This document shows positions 54,351 through 62,620 of a DNA stretch of 64,000 nucleotides, piece after piece (within the stretch, counting starts at the first letter, position 1; each line of letters opens with the position of its first letter). Location: NCBI GenBank assembly GCA_013375455.1, contig JABXJT010000003.1, forward strand, positions 1-64,000, written 5' to 3'. A program made the position numbers and the translations under genes. Source of the stretch: Candidatus Helarchaeota archaeon. GTDB lineage: Archaea; Asgardarchaeota; Lokiarchaeia; Helarchaeales; HEL-GB-A. Under the pieces are notes generated by a model that made no database searches, had not been told where the DNA came from, and saw only the letters and a program-made list of their open reading frames with translations.

Positions 54351-54962
54351 TTAATCTACTCGAATGGTCGTGCCCCGTCCGGTAGATTTCCTTTTTTTAA
54401 TCTTAACCTCTAAAATCCCATTTTTATAACGAGCTTCTGCACCATTCGGGTCGACCTCGCTCGGGAGGGCGATTTGTTTGAAGTATTTGCGTTTTGGCGT
54501 ATCAACGGAAAGAGTCAACATCGTTTCAGTTGTTTTGAGCTTAATGTCCGAGTTATCAACCCCTGGAATCTCTGCAATGATTGAAATTTGGGTTTCTTCA
54601 TTGATCACATCTACTAAGGGTTCTCGTATCCCCTGAAGTAGCTTCTTTTTTTGTTTAGGATTAATGTTTCCAAAAGGGCGAATGATCGGCTTTTTATCGG
54701 GACCGAAACTCATGGAAAAACCCCAAATGACCGGGCCTTTGGAAGGATCTTTATCAGAATGAAAATCAAATTGTTTCATAAGCTTCTCAGCAATCTTTTC
54801 AATATCTTTCAAATCAAGATTTTTCAAAAAATCGGGACCGAAGACATCATTAAAATTGGGTTCCTTAGACCAAATAATTCGATCTTCTTTCTCTTTCTTC
54901 TTCCGTGATTTTTTATCTTCTTCGTCTTCATATTCATCAAAATTATCGTAAGACACTACCAT
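54351..54962 (-). CDS. Hsp20 / alpha-crystallin small heat-shock protein
   Basis: This 203-residue protein has an acidic/basic N-terminal region (DEEDKKSRKKKEKED) and a C-terminal alpha-crystallin domain with EETQISIIAEIPGVDNSDIKL, LTLSVDTPKRKYFKQIALP and NGILEVKIKKR. It ends in GTTIRVD. It lies 12 bases downstream of the HTH regulator and just upstream of CDC48. Members hold unfolding proteins until refolding. The N-terminal part is longer than in most archaeal Hsp20 proteins. Confidence 0.92.
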   Translation of the reverse strand: MVVSYDNFDEYEDEEDKKSRKKKEKEDRIIWSKEPNFNDVFGPDFLKNLDLKDIEKIAEKLMKQFDFHSDKDPSKGPVIWGFSMSFGPDKKPIIRPFGNINPKQKKKLLQGIREPLVDVINEETQISIIAEIPGVDNSDIKLKTTETMLTLSVDTPKRKYFKQIALPSEVDPNGAEARYKNGILEVKIKKRKSTGRGTTIRVD

Positions 54963-54974
54963 ATCTCCAAAATT

Positions 54975-55505
54975 TTATTCAAATTCACTCTTTAATATCT
55001 CAAGGAGGCGAAGAGCTTTGGAACGTGCCCGATTAAGATGGTCAATCTCTTCTTCTAACAGGGTCATAAGCCCTTGAATTGTTTCTAATTTGGTCAGACC
55101 ATAAGGCAATCTCTTCGCGTCTTCTATACGTTCTTCAATTTCATTCAATTTCTCGAAATGAGCACTGCTCATTTCTGGTGTTCGTAAATCAAAGATGAGA
55201 TCATCCTTATCAATGCTAATGAACATCCGATAATTCGCGGTGGGTGCTATTTCATAGTATTTCCGCTTCCGGCCTTTTCGCCTTTCTTCCGCTTCATCTT
55301 TTTCAAACGACGCGAGGAGGCCAAACTCTTCCAACTCTGCCAAATGGCGTAAGATGGCTTGTTGGCCAATCTCTAATTCCCGGGAAATTTCACTGATAAA
55401 CCGAGGTTGGTCAGAAACCAAGTCCAGTATTCGACACCTAGTTTCGTTACCCAAGATATCCAGCAATTTGCGTAAACGCCGCAGCATAAAATTTTCCAAA
55501 GTCAA
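54975..55505 (-). CDS. ArsR/Phr-like winged-helix transcriptional regulator
   Basis: This 176-residue protein has an N-terminal winged helix (LDILGNETRCRILDLVS, ISEISRELEIGQQAILRHLAEL) and a helical C-terminal half with EEEIDHLNRARSKALRLLE for dimerisation. It heads the operon with Hsp20 and CDC48. The Pyrococcus heat-shock regulator Phr controls the same pair of genes and its own promoter, so this is probably a Phr-like repressor. A TTG start at 55505 follows AGGTGAG. A perfect 12-base palindrome lies 36 bases upstream. Confidence 0.85.
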   Translation of the reverse strand: MTLENFMLRRLRKLLDILGNETRCRILDLVSDQPRFISEISRELEIGQQAILRHLAELEEFGLLASFEKDEAEERRKGRKRKYYEIAPTANYRMFISIDKDDLIFDLRTPEMSSAHFEKLNEIEERIEDAKRLPYGLTKLETIQGLMTLLEEEIDHLNRARSKALRLLEILKSEFE

Positions 55506-55540
55506 TTCTCACCTTTTTTTGCGCACTAATAAGTCACACA

Positions 55541-55567
55541 TTAAATAACACAAAATGTGTTATTTAA
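55541..55567. promoter_or_regulatory. Perfect 12-base palindromic operator over the heat-shock operon promoter
   Basis: TTAAATAACACA and TGTGTTATTTAA are exact reverse complements around a 3-base AAA spacer. It lies 36-62 bases upstream of the regulator gene start, and its AT-rich arms contain TATA-like sequence on the operon strand. Binding of the HTH dimer here would block promoter recognition, so autoregulation is the simplest reading. Confidence 0.8.
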
Positions 55568-55693
55568 AATTTTCGGAATTTCGCCGAAAAAAAGCTAATT
55601 TCATTTTGCGTAAATTAACCAAAGAAAGTTCTTTCATTATTGGATTATTTTAATATGAATTAAATTAGTCCCTAAGGTAATTTTATAATTTCA

Positions 55694-56779
55694 TCATTCT
55701 TCAGAAGATACGATGAGGTCTTTTATATCTATCTTCTCTATATCCAGCCCAAGCTTGAATATCTTTAGGCTGTAGGATTGAAGAGTCTGCTGACATAAGT
55801 GATCTTGCTTTTCAATAAGTTCAGGGTTTTCTAGATAATCAATATTTAGTAAGTCTTTTCCACGAAAGGTGGGGATGAGAAGATCAAAGCTCAATTTTTT
55901 TTTCACGATATCTACAACACAACAAGATGTTTCTGCAGAGACGGGTTGGATGGAATTGGTACTAGTACGTGGAGATTGAATGATTGATGGGATAATTATC
56001 TGAGTTATGGGTATCTCACGAGTAACGATCGAAAAGTTATTTTCTTCAGGTTGAATGATCGCCTTTTGAATTTCATCTGAAGTCGTAATTTTCGAATATT
56101 TCAGCTTTTGATAGAGTTTGGGGAATCTTTCTGAATCATTATAGTTAATTTTGATGGTTTTAGGAAATGGATGGCAAATTAATTCATTATTTTCGAATTT
56201 TACATAACATAAATCATCCGCTACGAAATCATAGCCGCTCCGAAGGAACTTCATGAGTAATGTAGTCTTTCCGGTTGCTTTTGACCCACAAATTAGCATG
56301 CCTTTATCATCCTTTGATATGCACGCCGCATGAATGCGAAAAATATCCTGCTGGAGTAATGCCTTAGAGAAAAGATAATCGATCACACCCACACAGATGT
56401 TGAAATACCGGAAAGGATCACGGACCAGATTCCTAACCGTGTTTTTATTCGGATCATAGATCCCTCTAACTAATCCGTGGTGATAAGTACCAAAATATTT
56501 TCCCTCTCGGTAAACAACCTTTCCGCTATTCTTTGCCCAAACAACTTTCCCTTTTAAAAAAGAAACATCTTCACGGATGTTTTTAACCCAACTCGCAGGA
56601 GATGGATCCTGCGTGGATTCAATTGGCTGGTACTCCGCAAAGTATTGGGATTCATCCTGAGAAAAATATTTTCCAAATTCAATCGTTATGTAATCTAAAA
56701 TGGTTTGTGAATTGGTTTTTAATAGGAGCGTCTGGTCCATGAACTTGATAAATCGTTGAAAAATCTTTAATTTCCTCAC
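55694..56779 (-). CDS. HPr-kinase-like P-loop protein
   Basis: This 361-residue protein has no HPr system nearby. The centre has LICGSKATGKTTLLMKF, a P-loop, followed at the typical distance by DFVADDLCYVKF and CHPFPKTIKI, as in HPr kinase/phosphorylase catalytic domains. The N-terminal 150 residues and the C-terminal 100 have no recognised features. Related proteins in peptide-modification clusters phosphorylate peptides or small molecules. It lies 48 bases downstream of a reductase-family flavoprotein gene, with which it may be cotranscribed. Confidence 0.72.
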   Translation of the reverse strand: MRKLKIFQRFIKFMDQTLLLKTNSQTILDYITIEFGKYFSQDESQYFAEYQPIESTQDPSPASWVKNIREDVSFLKGKVVWAKNSGKVVYREGKYFGTYHHGLVRGIYDPNKNTVRNLVRDPFRYFNICVGVIDYLFSKALLQQDIFRIHAACISKDDKGMLICGSKATGKTTLLMKFLRSGYDFVADDLCYVKFENNELICHPFPKTIKINYNDSERFPKLYQKLKYSKITTSDEIQKAIIQPEENNFSIVTREIPITQIIIPSIIQSPRTSTNSIQPVSAETSCCVVDIVKKKLSFDLLIPTFRGKDLLNIDYLENPELIEKQDHLCQQTLQSYSLKIFKLGLDIEKIDIKDLIVSSEE

Positions 56780-56827
56780 TGAAATTTCTCTTTTTTCCTA
56801 TAAATACAATTAGCTTTCTTTAATAAA

Positions 56828-57994
56828 TCATCTTTTATGACGACCAAGACCATAGAGCGCTTCAAGGATCGATTTTCTCAGCTTCTTGCTTGACTTAAGA
56901 ATGTCAAAAAAGGCATCAAAATCTGGTCGAGATGGCTTTAACATCTTCTGCGTGTTTTCCGAGAACTTATGCTCCTTACCAAGTGTTGCGAGAACCTTAG
57001 CCTCATAATTTTGAAAATAAAAGTTTTCTGAACTACTAGCCTCGTCGATTTCTTCTGCAGCAATCTTCGCAGTGCGCATGCCTTGAAATATCCCTTCACC
57101 AGAGAGTGGATTTGAAGCCCCTATCGCGTCTCCAATTAGCACGAAACGATTACCACTAACGCGGTACTTCTTGCTGTTCAAATTATAGAGAGAGGGGTTG
57201 AAGTGTGAGCGCCGAGGCTCCAATTTCACGGAAGTGTCTAATAGGTCGAGTTTTTTAAAATATGTTTTTGAGTTGTTAAAGAGTTCTTTTGAAACCATGG
57301 AATTGGTTTTCTTCTCAGTTCTAGCTTTGTTTATAACAAACTCTAAACTCGTGGCAATTCCAAAATTAAGCTTGTCCTTTTTTGGATAGAACCAATAATA
57401 CCCAGTATCAAAATCTGCAAAGATAAGGTGGGCAACACCTTCCTCACCTTTGTTAGCGCTTAAATCTGTTTCAGAACAAATGCAAAGCCAAACTTCGGAC
57501 GGCTCAAAACGTTTTCTTACCCCAAGGTCAAGCGCAACTTTTGAATACGCACCGTCCGCTCCAACAACTATTTGTGATTCATATTCTTCTCCGGTGAATA
57601 CAGTGACTTTATCGCGCGTTATTTTTACACTTTTCACCTTCGAATTATCTACGAGGGTTGCGCCACTTTCTTCCGCACTTTTTGCGACTTCATAATCAAA
57701 CCATTTTCTCGAAGTACCGAACGTGACGGGGTTTCCTCCGTAGGTCATTTCCACGCCTTCAAGCGATTTGGTATAAAACATGAGCTTGCTTGTAGGAACG
57801 ATGGGGAAACCTACATTCGAAGGATCCCACCCTAGAAGGTCAAAAACCCCTTGAGTCAGCCATCCACTTCCGATCTTGTACCTTGGTAATGTTTTCGCTT
57901 CCAAGAGAAGAACTTTAAACCCGTTTTTTGCGAGTAGGCTTGCACAGAAAGCCCCAGATGGCCCTGCCCCGCAGATGATAACATCGAAGCGCAT
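56828..57994 (-). CDS. Geranylgeranyl-reductase-family flavoprotein
   Basis: This 388-residue FAD protein has GAGPSGAFCASLLA at the N-terminus, YYWFYPKKDKLNFGIA as the Y-x-W-F-Y-P-K signature of archaeal geranylgeranyl reductases, and LIGDAIGASNPLSGEG. The KPCGGG loop seen in the 27964 paralogue is replaced by KIGSGWLTQG, without a cysteine, so substrate or mechanism may differ. Isoprenoid double-bond reduction is expected. Promoters for it and the divergent small gene at 58125 lie in the 130-base gap. Confidence 0.83.
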   Translation of the reverse strand: MRFDVIICGAGPSGAFCASLLAKNGFKVLLLEAKTLPRYKIGSGWLTQGVFDLLGWDPSNVGFPIVPTSKLMFYTKSLEGVEMTYGGNPVTFGTSRKWFDYEVAKSAEESGATLVDNSKVKSVKITRDKVTVFTGEEYESQIVVGADGAYSKVALDLGVRKRFEPSEVWLCICSETDLSANKGEEGVAHLIFADFDTGYYWFYPKKDKLNFGIATSLEFVINKARTEKKTNSMVSKELFNNSKTYFKKLDLLDTSVKLEPRRSHFNPSLYNLNSKKYRVSGNRFVLIGDAIGASNPLSGEGIFQGMRTAKIAAEEIDEASSSENFYFQNYEAKVLATLGKEHKFSENTQKMLKPSRPDFDAFFDILKSSKKLRKSILEALYGLGRHKR

Positions 57995-58124
57995 AGGCTT
58001 TTTTATATAGGACTCTTCTAAAAAAGCTTTCTCAGTAATTATTACATAATATTAATATTCAAGATTATTTTTACCATTTACATCGTTCAATAACAAATTA
58101 TAAATGAAATTGAGGTGAGGTAAC

Positions 58125-58436
58125 ATGCCTATCATCATTACAATTTGCTGGTACCCCCCAGGTATCGCAGAACAGGTTGCACAGAGATATCTAGAGCTTC
58201 TACAAAAGAGTCCTGTTCCCGACGTTGTAAAGCGACTCGTACTGCCCTGTAGCACGTCTACTCCAGAAGGGATAGAAGTTGTTACCGTTGATGAAGTGAA
58301 ATCTAAAGATATGGGAGCCGCTTGGGAATATGGAGATAAGTTTTTAATAGCATTTAGGGACATTGAAGGATTTAGATGGCAAAAAACAGTGTATAATACA
58401 ATAACAGAGGGATTGAAGCTAATAGGAATGGGCTAA
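58125..58436 (+). CDS. Small protein of unknown function
   Basis: This 103-residue protein has one domain: IIITICWYPPGIAEQVAQRY at the N-terminus, an STPEGIEVVTVDEV strand region and a C-terminal helix. It has no family match that I can name. The start is supported by GAGGTGAGG a few bases before the ATG, the strongest ribosome site nearby. The opposite-strand frame of similar size is a shadow. The alpha/beta pattern might be a ferredoxin-like fold (inference). Confidence 0.72.
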   Translation: MPIIITICWYPPGIAEQVAQRYLELLQKSPVPDVVKRLVLPCSTSTPEGIEVVTVDEVKSKDMGAAWEYGDKFLIAFRDIEGFRWQKTVYNTITEGLKLIGMG

Positions 58437-58540
58437 TTCTCTATAATTTTCACCGATTCTGATGGAAAAGACCCATCTTCCTTTTATTTCCCCTTTTTTT
58501 AAAATCAATCGATTTTGATCAGTCAATGATAAGGAATTCA

Positions 58541-58765
58541 TCACCATTTCGGGGTTTTCCCAAGAAATCGGGAGACAATGATTTCCGTGAGGACGCCTTC
58601 TTTATCCAATTCATCGACTAAAATGATGAGGATTTCTTTCACGTTTTCAAATTGCTTCTCTAAATTTTGGATTCGACTCTTTAAATTAAGGTATTCCAGA
58701 GATTCAGCAACCTTAGGCGTGGGTTGAGCGGGTATAAATGTAGGCACAGGCAACTCTTTCTGCAC
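58541..58765 (-). CDS. Small protein, possibly the C-terminal part of a zinc-finger protein with no ordinary start
   Basis: A GTG at 58765 would give 74 residues: a proline-rich opening and a coiled helix (LEYLNLKSRIQNLEKQFENV). The reading frame continues upstream without a stop to about 59000 and encodes KCPICGKEVKNPNHTSHVRS (about 58800-58858), a C-x-x-C and H-x-x-x-H-like zinc motif. No ATG, GTG or TTG lies in that extension. Either a rare start (ATA, ATT) is used, or a frameshift removed the start. Both parts look like one protein. Confidence 0.5.
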   Translation of the reverse strand: MQKELPVPTFIPAQPTPKVAESLEYLNLKSRIQNLEKQFENVKEILIILVDELDKEGVLTEIIVSRFLGKTPKW

Positions 58766-59117
58766 CTCTTGAATTCTTAATGCAACTTGGTGTCCTATAG
58801 ATCTTACATGACTCGTATGATTAGGGTTCTTGACCTCTTTACCACAAATTGGACACTTCGTTTTTAATCCCCCGAGAATTTTTCTAATATTCTTAAAAAA
58901 TATTTCCGGAGATGTGTTTGAATTTCGATCTATAAAGGGGAACCGCTCGACCGCGATATGTTTTTTGCTAGAGTTGATGCAACTATAAATTTCTCACGGT
59001 TTTTTGTCGGAAACTTTCCGGAGCGCCCGAAACGCCCCCGCAATGATTCCCTCATCTAATAACATTTATATTAACTACTTCACTATTAATACAAAGAGAT
59101 TTTGGGAGGCAAATAAG

Positions 59118-59882
59118 GTGGCAAGTGCGGTTCCTTCACAAGCTCTAGTTGATGTATCACATCCAGATAGAACTCCCAGTATGGGGAGATTATGCTTTGT
59201 TATTTTATTTACAATAGTTACAATTATTGCGACAGTCTTAACTGTTGGGTCAGGGGGGTATAGTGGGGCATTGGAATTGATTGGAATATTATGGCTCACT
59301 GTTGCTTTGTTCGCTACTGAATTCTGGTGGAATAGATATAAACAGGAACATGAATTTGATTGTGTCTATTGTAGGTATAATGCCTGTAAAGATTTAGGTA
59401 AAGAACAAAAGTTACTTTTTTGTGATAGATGGGTACCCAAACCCAAATTCTTCGGGGTGATTGTTATGGTGGCCTACTCAGGAATTATCACCTTATTTTA
59501 CATACTTTCACCAATTCGCCTTGTTCAAGTAATATTGACGGAGATGATGTTGTTTAGCTGGACATTCACAATCCTTTTAGGTTTATTTAACCTTCAGCAT
59601 ATAAGTAAGGAAGTTCCCAATTCCTATCATAAACGGCCTCGCCACCCGACAACCTGTGAATGTCAGGGGCGGGGACTCTGCCCATTCTGCTTGGGGGGAG
59701 GAAAAAATATTTTTAAATTATATAGTAGTGATGACGATACATGCCCTGCTTGTCACGGGATGAAAATATGTCCTACTGAGCTTAAAAAAATCGGATATCA
59801 GCATAAAGGCTTTCAAACTTGTCTTATAGGTTGTATCACTTTTCTAGTTGGTTTATTAGGAGTGTACCTTATCTTTTGGTAA
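59118..59882 (+). CDS. Membrane protein with DnaJ-like cysteine clusters
   Basis: This 254-residue protein has about five transmembrane segments. After the second there is CVYCRYNACKDLG and a later cysteine. After the fourth there is CECQGRGLCPFCLGGG and CPACHGMKICP, C-x-x-C-x-G-x-G-like pairs as in the DnaJ zinc domain. GTG at 59118 is chosen because GGGAGG lies 8 bases upstream and a TATA-like TTTATATTA at 59065-59073 fits. A longer frame from TTG at 59004 lacks such support. It may be a membrane-bound thiol or metal protein. Its cysteine layout recalls the 26137 protein. Confidence 0.7.
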   Translation: MASAVPSQALVDVSHPDRTPSMGRLCFVILFTIVTIIATVLTVGSGGYSGALELIGILWLTVALFATEFWWNRYKQEHEFDCVYCRYNACKDLGKEQKLLFCDRWVPKPKFFGVIVMVAYSGIITLFYILSPIRLVQVILTEMMLFSWTFTILLGLFNLQHISKEVPNSYHKRPRHPTTCECQGRGLCPFCLGGGKNIFKLYSSDDDTCPACHGMKICPTELKKIGYQHKGFQTCLIGCITFLVGLLGVYLIFW

Positions 59883-59953
59883 AGCTTGTTTTAAACAATA
59901 GTTAATAAAGTGAAGTAGTTTTTACTTTTTTTCTGTAGAATGAAAAATTTGGC

Positions 59954-59978
59954 ATAAATTTTTCAAGAATTTATTTTT
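59954..59978 (+). terminator. Weak hairpin with T-run after the 59118 gene
   Basis: ATAAATT and AATTTAT pair around a 7-base loop, followed by TTTT. A T-rich stretch near 59926-59934 also precedes it. AT-only stem, so weak. Confidence 0.35.
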
Positions 59979-60052
59979 GTCGGGGGGGATCTCCTAATTT
60001 TTTGCTTTAGATTATTCAAACGAAGCGTTTATAAGAGTATTCTTCTTAATTG

Positions 60053-60104
60053 TAATTAGGTTCAGTGGTATCAAATGAAATGCGTTTGATACTATTTCTA
60101 ATTA
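60053..60104. repeat. Long interrupted inverted repeat upstream of the zinc-nuclease gene
   Basis: TAATTAG (60053-60059) pairs with CTAATTA (60098-60104). Inside, AGTGGTATCAAA (60064-60075) pairs with TTTGATACTATT (60085-60096), allowing two G-U pairs, around a 9-base loop. The rest of the 322-base gap (59883-60204) holds only AT-rich sequence. It could be an RNA structure, an operator or a recombination scar. Confidence 0.65.
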
Positions 60105-60204
60105 AAAATTCACGTACTTTAGATTATAATAGAATGGAAATGGCTTCAGATTTTGGAGTTTAAATACCGTTATTTTAAATAAAAATTAGAGGAAGTTTCA
60201 AGAA

Positions 60205-62502
60205 ATGGAATTTGGAAATGATTATGACGATTCACCCGAAGAAGTTAAGGAACCAGAGATCGAGCCCATTGGTGATGATCCTGACGAGCCCTATATTGAG
60301 CCCATCGGTGATGATCCTGACGAGCCCTATATCGAGCCCATCGGTGATGAGACTGAAACTACTGAAATCTCTAAGCAGGGGGAACCTGAACCTCTGGAAG
60401 AACCTGCATCACTTGAGGCGCCTGAGCCACTTAAGGAATCAAAAGATTTGCTTGATGATATCCTCAATGAGGCAAATGAGGATTTGAGGGAGGTAGAAAC
60501 GGAGGGTTTGGACACATCTATGGAGTCACTTGATGATTTCTTCAGCGAGATAAATAGAGATTTGGAGGATTCAGATGAAATTGGTGAAGAACCAAACCAA
60601 TATGAGCATGAATTGCTCCCAGACGAGTTGAATCCCGATTTAGATTCCGAGGTTCTTGCCGAAGAGACGAACCCCTACAAGAAAGACTTGACTTCCGAAG
60701 AGAAGGAGGGCGGCTTTGACATTTCTGCTGAGGAGAAGAACCCTTACGAGAAGCACTTGACCGATGAAGAGCGCGAAGACGGCTCCAATATCTCTGTCGA
60801 GAATGAAAACCCCTGCGAAAATGATTTGACCCCAGAAGAGAAAGACCAGGATTTAGGGGTCCCTACCAACGATGAGAACCCCTATAAAGGCGATTTGCTT
60901 CCTGAGGAGATTGGAGATGATGACGATTTTTCTTCTTTTTATGAGTTAATGAAAGAATATAACGAGCAAGGTAGAATGGGTATAAAAGGTTCTAAATTTA
61001 CAAAGAAGTTCAAGACTTGGATTGAAGATAATCCTTCCATTAATGAAGAAGAGAAACAAAAATTCCTTGAAAATTGGGAAGATTCTACAGCTATAATCCC
61101 CAAAATCAGATTGAAAGAGTTACAAGAAATAATTGAAGAGCAGGGCGGTAAGTTGCACACGACTGAATATAGCAGTAGCCGCACGAAAGTGAAGGTGGAG
61201 TGTGCTGAAGGTCACATTTGGCAAGCTACACCAGAAGCCTTAAAAGAACATCGTTGGTGTCATAAGTGCGCAGGTGTTGAACGGGGAACAATTGAGGAGA
61301 TTCAGGATATAGTGGAGCAGCGGGGGGGTAAATTACACTCGACCGAATACGTGAATAACCGCACGAAAGTGGAGGTGGAGTGCGAGGAAGGACATATCTG
61401 GCAGGTTACACCTCGTGATTTAAAACAAGGCCGTTGGTGCCGTAAATGCGCGGGTTTGGAACGGGGGACGATTGAGAAGGTCCGGGAGATAGTGGAGCAG
61501 CGGGGCGGCAAGTTACACTCGACCGAATACGTGAATAACCGCACGAAAGTGGAGGTGGAATGCGGAGAGGGACACGTCTGGCAAGTTACACCTCATGATT
61601 TAAAAGCGGGTTATTGGTGCCGTAAATGCGCTGGCGTGGAACGGGGAACGATTGAGGAGGTCCGGGAGATAGTGGAGCGGCAGGGCGGCAAGTTGCACTC
61701 TACCGAATACGTGAATAACCGCACGAAAGTAAAAATTGAGTGTGAGGAAGGTCATATATGGGAAGTTAGACCTAATGATTTGAAATCGGGTCATTGGTGT
61801 CTTAAATGCTCGGGAAGTGAGCGAGGTACGGTTGAGGAGATCCGGGAGATAGTGGAGCAGCGGGGCGGCAAGTTACACTCGACCGAATATATTAATGCAC
61901 AAATAAAAGTGGAGGTGGAGTGCGCTGATGGGCACGTTTGGGAAGTTAAACCTAATCACCTAAAAAGTGGTCATTGGTGCCCTGAATGTGGAACAGGACG
62001 GAGTGAACGAGTTTGTCGGAATATTTTCGAAGCGATCTTTAATAAAGAATTTCCGACAAGACGACCTGAATGGTTGGTTAATGATCGGGGGAATCAAATG
62101 GAATTGGATGGATATAATGAAGATCTTGCAGTAGCATTTGAATATCAAGGTGGACAGCATTATCACTACCATAATCTCTTTCATGAATCTTTGGAAGATT
62201 TTGAACAACGGATTGCGGACGATAACTTGAAGCGAAAAGTGTGTATGGAAAATAATGTCACATTAATTGAAGTCCCTTATACAGTTCAATACAATCAATT
62301 ACCAAATTACATCATCGACGAATGCAAGAAGAAAAATATTCAGGTCCCAGAAATTGACGAGCATGTAGATTTTAATAAAATAATAAATAGGTCCTTTATT
62401 AAGTCAAGAGAAAATGAGAAAGAGTACGATAATCAGAAAAAGATTGATAAGTATATATCTGAAGAGGATAGAGGTGGGAATAAAAAAGAGAAAGAACAAT
62501 AA
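60205..62502 (+). CDS. Nuclease-like protein with acidic repeats and five tandem zinc-binding repeats
   Basis: This is a 765-residue protein. Residues 1-245 are highly acidic and repetitive: three copies of an EPIGDDPDEPYI unit, then four units around NPYKKDLTSEEK. Residues about 306-595 are five 60-residue repeats, each with GGKLHSTEY, EC-x-x-GH-x-W and WC-x-K-C, a treble-clef zinc pattern. The last 150 residues have MELDGYNEDLAVAFEYQGGQ, an acid-x(n)-E-x-Q arrangement seen in Vsr-like and PD-(D/E)XK nucleases, then VTLIEVPY. The zinc repeats plus nuclease organisation is known from phage- and giant-virus-type proteins. DNA binding and cleavage is the likely role. Confidence 0.75.
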   Translation: MEFGNDYDDSPEEVKEPEIEPIGDDPDEPYIEPIGDDPDEPYIEPIGDETETTEISKQGEPEPLEEPASLEAPEPLKESKDLLDDILNEANEDLREVETEGLDTSMESLDDFFSEINRDLEDSDEIGEEPNQYEHELLPDELNPDLDSEVLAEETNPYKKDLTSEEKEGGFDISAEEKNPYEKHLTDEEREDGSNISVENENPCENDLTPEEKDQDLGVPTNDENPYKGDLLPEEIGDDDDFSSFYELMKEYNEQGRMGIKGSKFTKKFKTWIEDNPSINEEEKQKFLENWEDSTAIIPKIRLKELQEIIEEQGGKLHTTEYSSSRTKVKVECAEGHIWQATPEALKEHRWCHKCAGVERGTIEEIQDIVEQRGGKLHSTEYVNNRTKVEVECEEGHIWQVTPRDLKQGRWCRKCAGLERGTIEKVREIVEQRGGKLHSTEYVNNRTKVEVECGEGHVWQVTPHDLKAGYWCRKCAGVERGTIEEVREIVERQGGKLHSTEYVNNRTKVKIECEEGHIWEVRPNDLKSGHWCLKCSGSERGTVEEIREIVEQRGGKLHSTEYINAQIKVEVECADGHVWEVKPNHLKSGHWCPECGTGRSERVCRNIFEAIFNKEFPTRRPEWLVNDRGNQMELDGYNEDLAVAFEYQGGQHYHYHNLFHESLEDFEQRIADDNLKRKVCMENNVTLIEVPYTVQYNQLPNYIIDECKKKNIQVPEIDEHVDFNKIINRSFIKSRENEKEYDNQKKIDKYISEEDRGGNKKEKEQ
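61123..62010 (+). repeat. Five in-frame 180-base repeats in the zinc-nuclease gene
   Basis: Repeat units start near 61123, 61303, 61483, 61663 and 61843, exactly 180 bases apart. Copies 2 and 3 are nearly identical at the DNA level, copies 1 and 5 more diverged. This is typical of recent internal duplication in a coding sequence; it is not a CRISPR array. Confidence 0.85.
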
Positions 62503-62620
62503 AAATTTCAAAATAATCCTCTTTTTTGATTAGAGATAAGAGAGTAAATCTCAGAATAAAAATCAATCGAAGACTTTTATAATATTGTAGATAATTAGAT
62601 AATAGAGTCAATATTAAGAG

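Noticed and set aside
58052..58363. Minus-strand frame of 103 residues opposite the small gene at 58125
   Set aside because: The plus-strand gene has a strong ribosome site and better composition; the opposite frame has neither.
59004..59117. Longer N-terminus of the 59118 membrane protein from a TTG
   Set aside because: A TATA-like box at 59065 and a GGGAGG site before GTG 59118 place the start inside; the extra part is G+C-rich and not family-like. A small CGGAAA/TTTCCG palindrome at 59008-59020 remains unexplained.
61123..62010. Regular 180-base repeats as a possible non-coding array
   Set aside because: All five units stay in one frame and encode zinc-binding repeats, with silent differences between copies.
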